Source: Achromobacter aegrifaciens | GTDB lineage: Bacteria > Pseudomonadota > Gammaproteobacteria > Burkholderiales > Burkholderiaceae_B | DNA length: 64,000 nt | Reading direction: 5' to 3' | Assembly: GCF_902859735.1 (NCBI RefSeq) | Contig: NZ_CADIJY010000019.1 | Coordinates: forward strand, 24,935-88,934 | In this document: positions 27,613 to 37,479 of the stretch, piece after piece | Position numbering within the stretch: the first letter of the stretch is position 1 | How the letters are laid out: each line of letters starts with the position of its first letter | Made by a program: the position numbers and the translations under genes | Notes under the pieces: generated by a model | The model's database searches: none | What the model was told of the DNA's origin: nothing | Seen by the model: only the letters and a program-made list of their open reading frames with translations

Positions 27613-29667
27613 TTAGCGCACGCCAGCACCTTTCAGCACGGCCATGCGGCTGGAAAGCTCCTGATAGCGTTTGCGCGCCTCTTCCGTGGCCAGGCCCGCC
27701 GCAGCGAGCTTGGCCATTTCCAGCTTGGCCGAGTCAAATTCGATCCGTCTCAAGGCGTCGTCCCATTCCGTTTGCGGATCAGGCAGGTCTTCCTGGGACA
27801 GGATGTCGGCCCGCAGGCCCTTCAGCACCGTCGCCAGATCCGAATCCGGCTCCGCGGCTTCCAGCAGGGCGCCGACATGGCGGGCGCCGCTGGACTGCGC
27901 CAGCATGATCAGGTCTCTTACAAGACCTAGATGGGGGCCGTGGTCGATGACTTCAAGCTGCTGATCACCCATGGAGTCGACCAGTTCGGGATGCGCCAGC
28001 AGCAAGCCCAGCAGGCGCTTGGCCAGCGACGGCATGGTGCGGCGGCCTTCAAACCCGCCCACATCGTTGTCGCGCTTGCCTTTCCAGCCGCCTTTGCCGC
28101 CCTTCCAGTCACCCTTGCCCTTCCAGTCGCTTTTGCCCTTCCACTCCTGCTTTCCGCCGCCGCGCTGAGCTCCTCCGCCACCAAAGTCGGAACCCTGGGA
28201 CGGTAGATGAACCTGGTCCGCGTAGTCGGACTCGTCGGCCGGGATGTCATGAAAATCGTGTCCGGCGAAATCGTAGCCAGCGTCCGTATAGCCCGGCTCG
28301 TGGCTCGGCGCCGCAACCGCGCCGGCATCCCCTCCCGTGGCGCCCGGCTTGGGCGCGGGCGCGAAGGGTTTTGCGGGCTGCTGAGCCAGCACCTGCGCCA
28401 TTTCCTCGGGCGTCAGCTGTACCAGCTTTGCCATTTCCCGCTCGATCTGCACGCGCAACGCGCATTCGGGAATGGCAGCCAGCAATGGCTTGGCCTCGTG
28501 CAGGCAACTGGCCCGCCCTTCGGCTTCGTTCATGTTGTGCCGCGAGGCCAGCTCGTCCAGCAGGAAGCGGGACAGCGCCACGGCCTCTCCCAGGCACGCC
28601 CGGAAAGCTTCCGCGCCCAGTTCGCGCACATACGAGTCGGGATCGTGCTCTGACGGCAGAAACAGGAAGCGGATCGCAATGTCGTCGCGCAGCACGGGCA
28701 GGCAAGCCTGCAGTGCACGCCACGCGGCGCGCCGACCCGCGCCGTCGCCGTCGAAGCTGAAGATGACCTTGTCGCTGGCGCGCAGCAGCTTCTTGACGTG
28801 GTCCGGCGTGGTAGCCGTACCCAGCGTCGCTACCGCGTTGGCGATGCCTTGCTGAGCCAGGCCGACCACGTCCATGTAGCCTTCGACCACAATGACCTGC
28901 CCTTCCTGGCGTATGGCCTGGCGCGCCTCCCACAGCCCGTAGAGCTCGTGTCCCTTCGAGAACAGCGGGGTTTCGGGCGAATTCAGGTACTTGGGTTCGC
29001 CCTTGCCGATGATGCGCCCGCCGAAGCCGATGAGACTGCCCCGCGCATTGCGGATCGGGAACATGACGCGTTCCCGGAAACGGTCGTAGCGACGTCCGTC
29101 TTCGGATTCGATAACCAGTCCGGATTCCACCAGGACGGGGTCCTCGTAATTCGGGAAGACCTGCGACAGGCCGTGGCGGTCTGTGCCGGACCATCCCAGG
29201 CCGAAATGCGCCGCGATTTCACCGGTCAGGCCGCGCTGCTTCAAATAGCGGATCGCCGCGGGCGAGGCCCGCAATTGCTTGAGGTAATGCGCCTGAGCGG
29301 CATCCAGCACCTGCGTGTGGCGGGATTCCTCGGCCTTGCGGCGCGCGGTTTCCTGCTGCTGGCGTGGACTGCGGTTTTCTTCGGGGACCGTCATTCCCGC
29401 CGATGCCGCGAGCGTGCGCACGGCATCGGGGAAACTGGCGCCCGTGTGTTCCATCAGGAAGGTGATGGCGCTGCCATGCGCTCCGCAACCGAAGCAGTGA
29501 TAGAACTGCTTGGTGGGGCTGACAGTGAACGAGGGACTTTTTTCGTTATGAAAAGGGCACAGGCCAAGCAAGTTGGCCCCGCCCTTTCTCAACTGCACGT
29601 ATCGCCCGACTATGTCGACGACGTCGACTCGGGCGAGCAAATCCTGGATGAATGATTCTGGAATCAA
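27613..29667 (-). CDS. dnaG: DNA primase
   Basis: 684 residues. The zinc-binding domain has Cys37, His40, Cys58 and Cys61 (LCPFHNEKSPSF, YHCFGCGAHG), followed by the RNA polymerase domain and TOPRIM (VIVVEGYMDVVGLAQQG, FSFDGDGAGRRAA), and a C-terminal DnaB-binding domain. Between TOPRIM and the C-terminal domain, at about 492-535, is a Gly/Lys/Trp repeat linker with several WKGK units, not usual in primases. The start is TTG: a stop lies four codons upstream, no ATG is available before the conserved IPESFIQDLLARVD, and no ribosome site is seen. It lies 19 bp after rpsU. Confidence 0.96.
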   Translation of the reverse strand: MIPESFIQDLLARVDVVDIVGRYVQLRKGGANLLGLCPFHNEKSPSFTVSPTKQFYHCFGCGAHGSAITFLMEHTGASFPDAVRTLAASAGMTVPEENRSPRQQQETARRKAEESRHTQVLDAAQAHYLKQLRASPAAIRYLKQRGLTGEIAAHFGLGWSGTDRHGLSQVFPNYEDPVLVESGLVIESEDGRRYDRFRERVMFPIRNARGSLIGFGGRIIGKGEPKYLNSPETPLFSKGHELYGLWEARQAIRQEGQVIVVEGYMDVVGLAQQGIANAVATLGTATTPDHVKKLLRASDKVIFSFDGDGAGRRAAWRALQACLPVLRDDIAIRFLFLPSEHDPDSYVRELGAEAFRACLGEAVALSRFLLDELASRHNMNEAEGRASCLHEAKPLLAAIPECALRVQIEREMAKLVQLTPEEMAQVLAQQPAKPFAPAPKPGATGGDAGAVAAPSHEPGYTDAGYDFAGHDFHDIPADESDYADQVHLPSQGSDFGGGGAQRGGGKQEWKGKSDWKGKGDWKGGKGGWKGKRDNDVGGFEGRRTMPSLAKRLLGLLLAHPELVDSMGDQQLEVIDHGPHLGLVRDLIMLAQSSGARHVGALLEAAEPDSDLATVLKGLRADILSQEDLPDPQTEWDDALRRIEFDSAKLEMAKLAAAGLATEEARKRYQELSSRMAVLKGAGVR

Positions 29668-29686
29668 TAGATTCGGGAATCAAAAA

Positions 29687-29899
29687 TCAATACAGGCGCG
29701 GGGGCAGTTGTTGGCTACGGATGCGCTTGTAGTGGCGCTTCACAGCGGCGGCGTGCTTGCGCTTGCGCTCAGCCGTGGGCTTCTCATAGAACTCGCGCGA
29801 ACGCAGCTCGGTGAGCAAACCGGTCTTTTCGATGGTGCGCTTGAAGCGGCGCAGAGCGGCTTCAAACGGTTCGTTTTCCTTCAGTCGAACGATAGGCAT
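29687..29899 (-). CDS. rpsU: 30S ribosomal protein S21
   Basis: 70 residues, highly basic: [20 protein letters not shown], then [22 protein letters not shown]. Start chosen to give the family N-terminus MPIVR; an in-frame ATG ten codons earlier is not conserved. First gene of the rpsU-dnaG-rpoD block. A candidate promoter, TTGTCA (29937-29942) and TACAAG (29915-29920) with a 16-bp spacer on the minus strand, would leave a leader of only some 8-10 nt, so it is doubtful. Confidence 0.97.
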   Translation of the reverse strand: MPIVRLKENEPFEAALRRFKRTIEKTGLLTELRSREFYEKPTAERKRKHAAAVKRHYKRIRSQQLPPRLY

Positions 29900-30289
29900 A
29901 AAGTGATTGGCCTGCTTGTAGGGTAACAAAAGTTGATGACAAACCTGGCTTGCTTACCAGCAACGCTGCGCGGGTCCAGGTACGCGTAAACGGCCTCGTG
30001 GATACCAAAATCATACCAACAGAGGCAGGCACCGCGAACGGGGAACCTTGAAAGCGCAATCCAGGCGCCGGACTCCGGCTTCAGCGCTGCTTGACAGCCC
30101 TGAACCACAGACCCATCCCGGATTTCCGCTGGCTGTTTCCGTTACCCAAAGACTACCCAAAGAGTAACAAGCCAAGTTCGGTTTAGCGATAACCAGCGAT
30201 TCTAGCATGGTCATGGCTGTTTTGACTACTGGAGGGACAGTCTGGCGCCCTGGGCGGCCAGAATGCCCTCTCCTGCCGAAACGCCATGC
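29900..30289. other. Intergenic region between rpsU and the phosphoribosyltransferase gene
   Basis: 390 bp with no supported gene. It contains a direct repeat of ACCCAAAGA at 30143-30162, bordered by GTTAC/GTAAC (30141-30168), which could be a protein site. The stretch otherwise looks like rpsU promoter DNA and the tail of the neighbouring transcript. Confidence 0.4.
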
Positions 30290-30832
30290 TCAGCTCTTGG
30301 AGCCCTTGCGGATCCAGGCCTCGAGCTGGTGCGGACGCAGGCTGTCGTAGTCTTCGAAAGGCTGGTGGATCCAGGGGTTCGTCGGCAGCTTGTCGACGTA
30401 GTAGTCCGGCGTCGCCTGGGAATGCCCCTTCCACCACAGCACCGCGCTGCGCAGCTCGGTGATGTCGGCAAACTGGCTTTTCAGGTGATCGTAGACCTTG
30501 CTGAAGGTCTTGCCGGTATCGACCATGTCGTCCACCAGCAACACTCGCCCGGACAGCGTGCCGCGCGTGATGGTGATGAACTGGGCGATATCCATGTCGC
30601 CCTGCTTGGTGCCGGCCGCTTCGCGATAGCTGCTCGTGGCCAGGATGCCCAGCGGCACGTCAAAAATACGGGACATAACGTCACCGACGCGCATGCCGCC
30701 GCGCGCCAGGCAAAGAATCTTGTCGAACTTCCAACCCGATTGATGCACCTGCAAGGTAAGGCGCTCGATCAGGCGGTTGTAGTCGTCCCACGTCACCCAC
30801 AGATGGCTGTCATCATTGGTCGGCGTGCTCAT
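30290..30832 (-). CDS. Phosphoribosyltransferase (purine-salvage type)
   Basis: 180 residues. The PRPP-binding loop is VLLVDDMVDTGKT, and CLARGGMRVGDVMSR near residue 43 is the N-terminal phosphate loop. It resembles xanthine/guanine phosphoribosyltransferases of betaproteobacteria. It follows purA, so purine salvage next to purine synthesis is plausible; the base is not certain. ATG 30832 lies 9 bp after AGGAGA; a TTG two codons earlier is too close to it. Confidence 0.85.
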   Translation of the reverse strand: MSTPTNDDSHLWVTWDDYNRLIERLTLQVHQSGWKFDKILCLARGGMRVGDVMSRIFDVPLGILATSSYREAAGTKQGDMDIAQFITITRGTLSGRVLLVDDMVDTGKTFSKVYDHLKSQFADITELRSAVLWWKGHSQATPDYYVDKLPTNPWIHQPFEDYDSLRPHQLEAWIRKGSKS

Positions 30833-30859
30833 AGGCAAGCATCTCCTGCTTAATAAATA

Positions 30860-30902
30860 CGAAAAGGCCGCCGCCGGTATGAGACCGGCGGCGGCCTTGC
30901 GA
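30860..30902 (-). terminator. Strong intrinsic terminator after purA
   Basis: A perfect 15-bp GC-rich stem (30864-30878 with 30884-30898, core GGCCGCCGCCGGT) and 5-nt loop. On the minus strand it is followed by TTTTCGTATTT, so it ends the purA transcript 19 bp beyond the purA stop and separates it from the phosphoribosyltransferase gene. Confidence 0.85.
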
Positions 30903-30916
30903 ATAATAACCCGATG

Positions 30917-32284
<1,368 letters not shown>

Positions 32285-32288
32285 TTAG

Positions 32289-33446
32289 TCACAGCGTTCT
32301 GACCGTCCAGGCGCCATCCTGCAGCGCCAGCTCGCGATCGCAAACGAATTCGTCCTGATCCTGCTCGTGACCGGGCAATACCTGAACGACAATTTCCCCC
32401 GACCGGCGCAGGCGGCGCACCGCCTCGGTCAGGGCGGGGGCTTGCCCCCAGGGCGCACGTACCGCACGCGCCCTTTCCGCCGGCGGCAAACCCGCCGCCA
32501 GCTTGCGTAAATCAAGACTGAAGCCGGTGGCGGGACGGGCCCGGCCAAACGCACGGCTGACATCGTCATAACGGCCGCCGCTGACCAGCGCATCGCGCCA
32601 GCCTTCGGCATACAGCGCGAACTTCACGCCGGAATGGTAGCCATAGCCGCCCACGTCGGCCAGGTCCACGCCGAACGCCACATTGGGCATGGCGTCGACC
32701 ACCAACTGCAGCGCGTCCAGCGCAGCCACGACACCCGGCAGCAGAGGGAGTTCACGGCGCGCCTCCTGCAGCACTTCCGGCCCGCCGTATAGCTTGGGCA
32801 GCAATTGCAGGGCTTTCAGGGTCTCTGCACGCAACCCGGGAGCCCGCTCGGCCAATTCACCCAGTCCGGGAACGTCCTTCTCGCGCATCAGCAGGATGAC
32901 GTCCTGCGACAGGGCCGTCGCCGCCGGATCGGACTCCAGCAGCGCGCGCAGCACGCCCGGATGGCACAGATCGAGCCTAGGGTTACGCACGCCGGCAATC
33001 GCCACGGTTTCCAGCACCAGCTGGATGATCTCCAGGTCGGCCTCGAAGCCGGCGTGGCCGTAGATTTCAGCGCCGATCTGCAGCAGCTCGCGGCTGGCCA
33101 GCAGGTCCGCCGGGCGGGCATGCAGCACGTTGCCGCAATAGCACAGGCGGGTAACGCCAGCGCGGTTCAACAAATGCGCGTCGATGCGCGTAACCTGAGG
33201 CGTCATGTCCGCGCGCACGCCCAGCGTGCGTCCGGACAATTGATCGACCAGCTTGCAAGTGCGCAGATCCAGATCGCTGCCCGTGCCGGACAACAATGAA
33301 TCGATGTATTCGACCAGGGGCGGCGCGACCAGCTCGAAACCGTAAGTGCGATACAGATCGAGAAGTTCGCGGCGCAATTCCTCGATGCGCCGGGCCTCTG
33401 CCGGAAGTACGTCGGCAAGGCTCTCGGGCAGCAACCAGTTACCCAT
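32289..33446 (-). CDS. hisZ: ATP phosphoribosyltransferase regulatory subunit HisZ
   Basis: 385 residues, a histidyl-tRNA-synthetase paralogue that activates short-form HisG in histidine synthesis. Class II core motifs are visible ([33 protein letters not shown]) but the C-terminal anticodon domain of HisS is missing, as expected for HisZ. It sits between hflC and purA, the usual place in Bordetella-like genomes. The leader carries a promoter and terminator-like hairpin. Confidence 0.95.
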   Translation of the reverse strand: MGNWLLPESLADVLPAEARRIEELRRELLDLYRTYGFELVAPPLVEYIDSLLSGTGSDLDLRTCKLVDQLSGRTLGVRADMTPQVTRIDAHLLNRAGVTRLCYCGNVLHARPADLLASRELLQIGAEIYGHAGFEADLEIIQLVLETVAIAGVRNPRLDLCHPGVLRALLESDPAATALSQDVILLMREKDVPGLGELAERAPGLRAETLKALQLLPKLYGGPEVLQEARRELPLLPGVVAALDALQLVVDAMPNVAFGVDLADVGGYGYHSGVKFALYAEGWRDALVSGGRYDDVSRAFGRARPATGFSLDLRKLAAGLPPAERARAVRAPWGQAPALTEAVRRLRRSGEIVVQVLPGHEQDQDEFVCDRELALQDGAWTVRTL

Positions 33447-33494
33447 GAATGTTTACCTGAAGAACGCCAAGTGATGCGTGGGCGTCGCCCAAAC

Positions 33495-33533
33495 GAAAAA
33501 GCGGCTGAGGGGGCGTAAGCCCGCTCAGCCGCT
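33495..33533 (-). terminator. Terminator-like hairpin in the hisZ leader, possible attenuator
   Basis: On the minus strand AGCGGCTGAG pairs with CTCAGCCGCT (33533-33524 with 33509-33500), with an inner GGGC/GCCC, and TTTTTCG follows. It lies about 50 bp before the hisZ ATG and some 20 nt after the predicted transcription start, so it is inside the hisZ leader, not at the end of hflC, which has its own terminator. Confidence 0.65.
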
Positions 33534-33559
33534 GCGGAATGTTTTCTAGCTTACGGGGT

Positions 33560-33588
33560 ATTGTACATGGTTCGGCGGCCAATGCCAG
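33560..33588 (-). promoter_or_regulatory. Candidate promoter of hisZ-purA
   Basis: On the minus strand, CTGGCA (33588-33583) and TACAAT (33565-33560) with a 17-bp spacer; 4/6 and 5/6 matches to the sigma-70 consensus. It lies between the hflC terminator and the leader hairpin, giving a predicted start near 33553. Confidence 0.5.
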
Positions 33589-33658
33589 CCGGGACTGCCG
33601 CGGCAGCTTAACCGTCCCCTATTGCGGGGAATTCGGGATGCCGCCTTGCCAGCAAGCA

Positions 33659-33688
33659 AAAAGCCCCTTGGACTTCCAAGGGGCTTTT
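33659..33688 (-). terminator. Intrinsic terminator of the hflX-hflK-hflC transcript
   Basis: 13-bp perfect stem with AGCCCCTTGG as its core and a 4-nt loop. Runs of A before and T after make it effective on either strand. It follows the hflC stop by about 22 bp. Confidence 0.85.
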
Positions 33689-33710
33689 CTTCCGCATTAC
33701 CGTCGCCGCA

Positions 33711-34613
33711 TCACTTGGCCGGCACGGTCACCGGCGCCAGGGCGTCGCCGGTGGGATCCTTCATGAACTGGAAGAAGCTGGAGCTGGGGTCGACCACCAG
33801 CACGTCGCCCGGCTTCGAGAACGAAGCGCGGTAGGCCTCCAGGCTCTTGTAGTACGTGTAGAACTGCGGGTTCTTGCCGTAGGCCTGCGAATAGATCGCG
33901 GCAGCCGCGGCATCGCCCTCACCCATGATGCCCTGGGCCTTGGCGTAGGCCTGGGCCACGATGACTTCACGCTGACGGTCAGCTTCGGCGCGGATCTTTT
34001 CGCCTTCGGCGGCGCCGATGGAACGCAGCTCGTTGGCGACGCGCGTACGCTCCGCTTCCATGCGGCGATACACCGATTCCGAAATTTCCGGCGCAAACTC
34101 GATGCGGCGCAGACGCACGTCGACGATCTGGACGCCCAACGGTTCGGCGCGCTTGGCGACGTTGGTCAGGATTTCGGCCATGATCTTGTCGCGTTCGGTC
34201 GAGACCACGTCGCGCACCGTGCGCACGTTGACCGAAGCGTTCAACGCGTCGCGGATCAGCGCCTGCAGGCGCTCCTGCGCCACGCGCTCGTTGCCGCCGG
34301 TGGACACGTAGTACTGGCGCGGATCCAGAATGCGCCACTTGACGTACGAATCGATCAGCAGGTTCTTCTTTTCGGAAGTCTGGATGCGTTCGGCTTCGTT
34401 GGTTTCGATGGTCAGAATGCGCTTGTCGAGCGTCACGACATTCTGGAACGGAGGCGGCGCCTTGAAGTAAAGGCCGGGTTCGTTGATGGTCTTGCGTACT
34501 TCACCCAGCGAGAACACCAGGGCGTAGTCGCGCTCGCGCACGACGAAGACGCAGGAAGAAAGGGCGGCCAGCACGATGAGCAGGCCGACCAGGATAGGCA
34601 TGAGACGTTGCAT
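33711..34613 (-). CDS. hflC: FtsH protease modulator HflC
   Basis: 300 residues, a stomatin/SPFH-family membrane protein. One N-terminal transmembrane helix (about 3-24) is followed by the SPFH domain (VRERDYALVFSLGEV...) and a coiled-coil (EAERTRVANELRSIGAAEGEKI) in the periplasm. It forms the HflKC complex around FtsH and restrains degradation of membrane proteins. Starts 18 bp after hflK. Confidence 0.95.
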   Translation of the reverse strand: MQRLMPILVGLLIVLAALSSCVFVVRERDYALVFSLGEVRKTINEPGLYFKAPPPFQNVVTLDKRILTIETNEAERIQTSEKKNLLIDSYVKWRILDPRQYYVSTGGNERVAQERLQALIRDALNASVNVRTVRDVVSTERDKIMAEILTNVAKRAEPLGVQIVDVRLRRIEFAPEISESVYRRMEAERTRVANELRSIGAAEGEKIRAEADRQREVIVAQAYAKAQGIMGEGDAAAAAIYSQAYGKNPQFYTYYKSLEAYRASFSKPGDVLVVDPSSSFFQFMKDPTGDALAPVTVPAK

Positions 34614-34631
34614 GATCAGGACTCCTCCGGG

Positions 34632-35930
34632 TTAGCGCGACGTACGGTCGCGAGGCAGCGTGTTGCTATTGCTGCTGCCGGAAGACTGAGGCACCGGCGC
34701 GGCGCTGCCGCGAGCCGGCGACTGCGCGGGCGGAGCCAGCGTGGTCGAACCGGAACCGGCGACACCGGACTTGCTGGCGTCCTGAGCTGCCAGATGCATG
34801 ATCTTGTCCAAGGGCAGGTACAGCATGTTGTTGTTGCTCTTGGTGTCGACCATGACCTTGCTGGCGCGCGTGAAGATCTCCTGCATGCTCTCCAGATACA
34901 TGCGCTGGCGCATGACCTGCGGCGACTTTTCGTATTCGCCGAGGATGCTGGTGAAGCGCGAGGTATTACCCTGGGCGTCACCGACAACCTTGGCCTTGTA
35001 GCCTTCGGCCTGCTCCGTCATGCGGGAAGCCTGGCCGCTGGCCAGCGGCACGACCTGGTTGGCGTAGGCCTGGCCTTCGTTGATCTGGCGCTCGCGGTCC
35101 TGGCCCGCCTTGACGGCGTCGTCGAACGCGGCTTGCACCTGTTCAGGCGGCTGCACGTTCTGGATGGCCACAGTACTGACCTGCACGCCAGTCTGGTAGC
35201 GGTCCAGGATCTGCTGCATCAGGGTTTGCACTTGCGTGGCCACCGTGGTGCGGCCTTCGTAGAGCACGAAGTCCATGGACTGCTTGCCCACGACTTCGCG
35301 CATGGCCGTTTCTGAGGCCTGGCGGACGGATTCATCCGGATCGCGCGTCATGAAGAGGTAGTCGGGCGCGCCATCGGCACGCAGGCGGTACTGCACGACG
35401 AACTGCATATCGACGATGTTCTCGTCCGTCGTGAGCATCAGCGCTTCAGGCAGAACCTTGTTGCGCGCGCCGCCACGGAAACCGACTTCGAACGTGCGCA
35501 GTTGCGACACGTTGACCATTTCGTGGCTTTGAATGGGGTACGGCAGGCGCCATTGGAAACCGGCTTGCGACGTCGACTTGTACTTGCCGAACTGTGTCAC
35601 AACCGCGACCTGGCCTTCCTGCACGATGTAGAAACCGCTGGCCAGCCAGATGCCGGCCGCGACCAGGGCGATCACCCCCAGGCCGATGCGCGCACCGCGC
35701 GGCGACGGCGGCGTCATGCCGCCGCGGTTTCCGGGGCGGTTATTGCCGCCCCCGCCCTTGCGCCCGAACAACGATCCGATGCGATTGTTGAAATCGCGCC
35801 AGACCTCGTCCAGGTCGGGAGGGCCGTCTCCGTTGCCTTGGGGCCGCTTGGGCGGCGGCTCGGAGCCATTGTTGTTCCCACGACCCCAGCCGGGGTCATT
35901 CAGATTGAAGAGTTTGATAATTCGCGGCAT
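34632..35930 (-). CDS. hflK: FtsH protease modulator HflK
   Basis: 432 residues. A Gly/Asn/Pro-rich cytoplasmic N-terminus (PGWGRGNNNGSEPPPKRPQG) precedes one membrane helix (about 80-100) and the SPFH domain (IVQEGQVAVVTQFGKY), with a Ser/Pro-rich C-terminal tail. Partner of HflC in the FtsH-regulating cage. The start MPRIIKLFNLNDPGWG is the conserved N-terminus; the gene overlaps the end of hflX by 35 bp. Confidence 0.95.
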   Translation of the reverse strand: MPRIIKLFNLNDPGWGRGNNNGSEPPPKRPQGNGDGPPDLDEVWRDFNNRIGSLFGRKGGGGNNRPGNRGGMTPPSPRGARIGLGVIALVAAGIWLASGFYIVQEGQVAVVTQFGKYKSTSQAGFQWRLPYPIQSHEMVNVSQLRTFEVGFRGGARNKVLPEALMLTTDENIVDMQFVVQYRLRADGAPDYLFMTRDPDESVRQASETAMREVVGKQSMDFVLYEGRTTVATQVQTLMQQILDRYQTGVQVSTVAIQNVQPPEQVQAAFDDAVKAGQDRERQINEGQAYANQVVPLASGQASRMTEQAEGYKAKVVGDAQGNTSRFTSILGEYEKSPQVMRQRMYLESMQEIFTRASKVMVDTKSNNNMLYLPLDKIMHLAAQDASKSGVAGSGSTTLAPPAQSPARGSAAPVPQSSGSSNSNTLPRDRTSR

Positions 35931-37002
35931 TGTTTCCCACAATCTGTCCGGTTTCCGCAATTGCCCCGCGCAACGCATCCAAACCGGCGCGCTCGGTGGC
36001 GCTTACAAATACTCGCGCAATCGTACCATGTGCATCGCGTTCCACCCGCGGCTCCAATCCGGCGAGATCGATCTTGTTGTAGACCAGAATGGTGGGAATC
36101 GAGGCCGCGCCGATTTCGGCCAGAACCTTGTTCACCTCAAAGATCTGCTCATCGCGCTGCGGGCTGGCGGCATCGACCACGTGCAGCAGCAGGTCGGCAT
36201 GCACGGTTTCTTCCAGGGTGGCGCGGAACGCCGCGATCAGGCCGTGGGGCAGATCGCGGATGAACCCGACCGTATCGGACACCACCACCGAGCCCGCCCC
36301 TTCGATCCAGATGCGGCGCGTGGTCGTATCCAGCGTCGCGAACAACTGGTCGGCGGCGTAGCTGTCGGCGCGCGTCAAGGCATTGAACAAGGTGGACTTG
36401 CCAGCGTTGGTATAGCCGACCAGCGATACCGACAGCGCACCGCCGCGCGCGCGCGCCCGGCGCTGGGTCACGCGCTGGCGTTCGACCTTGTCCAGCCGCT
36501 CGCGCAGCACCTTGACCTTGGCGCCGATCATGCGGCGGTCCATTTCGAGCTGGGATTCACCCGGTCCGCGCATGCCGATACCGCCGCGCTGCCGCTCCAG
36601 GTGGCTCCACATGCGGGTCAGGCGTGTGGCCAGATGCTGCAGCTGGGCCAATTCGACCTGCAGCTTGCCTTCATGGCTCTTCGCGCGCAGCGCGAAGATG
36701 TCGAGAATGAGCGCAACGCGATCCACCACGCGCAAGTTGAAGGCGCGTTCCAGGTTGCGTTGCTGTGCGGGGGACAGCGGCTGGTCGAAAAGGACGATGT
36801 CGGCCAGCAAGGCCTGGGCCATCGCCACGCCCTCATCGGCCTTGCCTGAACCGATGAAGAACTTGGCGTCGGGTCTGTCCCGCCGTGCCGTCAAGGTGCC
36901 GACGATTTCCGCGCCAGCGCCCTTGGCCAGCATGGCGAATTCCTCGGCATGGGCCGCGAAGTCCGGATCTCCCAGATCCACGCTGATAATCAGAGCGCGC
37001 AT
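35896..37002 (-). CDS. hflX: Ribosome-associated GTPase HflX
   Basis: 368 residues. The N-terminal HflX domain ends in the glycine-rich GGIGMRGPGESQLE linker. The G domain follows, with G1 GYTNAGKST, G3 DTVGF and G4 NKID. HflX rescues stalled ribosomes by splitting the subunits. Starts about 85 bp after hfq, beyond a terminator, and overlaps hflK. Confidence 0.95.
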   Translation of the reverse strand: MRALIISVDLGDPDFAAHAEEFAMLAKGAGAEIVGTLTARRDRPDAKFFIGSGKADEGVAMAQALLADIVLFDQPLSPAQQRNLERAFNLRVVDRVALILDIFALRAKSHEGKLQVELAQLQHLATRLTRMWSHLERQRGGIGMRGPGESQLEMDRRMIGAKVKVLRERLDKVERQRVTQRRARARGGALSVSLVGYTNAGKSTLFNALTRADSYAADQLFATLDTTTRRIWIEGAGSVVVSDTVGFIRDLPHGLIAAFRATLEETVHADLLLHVVDAASPQRDEQIFEVNKVLAEIGAASIPTILVYNKIDLAGLEPRVERDAHGTIARVFVSATERAGLDALRGAIAETGQIVGNNAANYQTLQSE

Positions 37003-37027
37003 ACATGCACCATATTGGAGCCAAAGC

Positions 37028-37064
37028 GAAAATGCCCGCCGACGAGGACCGTCCGGCGGGCAAT
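37028..37064 (-). terminator. Intrinsic terminator between hfq and hflX
   Basis: Stem TGCCCGCCG/CGGCGGGCA (37033-37043 with 37051-37062), then ATTTTCG on the minus strand. It lies about 25 bp beyond the hfq stop. The T-run is short, so some read-through into hflX is expected. Confidence 0.7.
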
Positions 37065-37086
37065 AAAAGGTAAAGCTGGAGCGAGA

Positions 37087-37323
37087 TTACTCAGCAGGGA
37101 CTTCCACCTGGAAATTCACGGCGCGCGCGGGGACGACGGTCGAAATGGCGTGCTTGTAGACCATTTGCGTGACCGTATTGCGCAGCAGCACCACGTACTG
37201 GTCGAAGGATTCGATTTGCCCTTGAAGCTTGATGCCGTTCACCAAGTAAATCGACACGGGCACATGGTCCTTGCGCAGCGTGTTCAGGAACGGATCTTGC
37301 AGAGTTTGCCCTTTATTGCTCAT
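37087..37323 (-). CDS. hfq: RNA chaperone Hfq
   Basis: 78 residues. Sm1 (about 9-40, with [20 protein letters not shown]) and Sm2 (YKHAIST at 56-62) motifs are intact, with a very short C-terminal tail as in betaproteobacteria. Forms hexamers that pair small RNAs with mRNA targets. GGAG lies 8 bp before the ATG. The 156-bp upstream gap contains an inverted repeat GGCGTAC-N15-GTACGCC at 37357-37385. Confidence 0.97.
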   Translation of the reverse strand: MSNKGQTLQDPFLNTLRKDHVPVSIYLVNGIKLQGQIESFDQYVVLLRNTVTQMVYKHAISTVVPARAVNFQVEVPAE

Positions 37324-37479
37324 TGGCCAGGCTCCATTTGTTTGTTATTGAGTGGTGGCGTACTTCTGTACTGGTGGGGTACGCCGAAACTTGTACTCTA
37401 CAGGGTTTTCCCGGCCCGTGCTACTTGGGCAGGAAGCAAAAGTGACACCAGAGTTTTCCGACTGGAAAGCTGCTGCCGC

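Noticed and set aside
30141-30168. ACCCAAAGA direct repeat bordered by GTTAC/GTAAC as an att site or CRISPR remnant
   Set aside because: Only two short copies, no spacer regularity, no integrase or cas gene nearby; a protein site is possible but unsupported.
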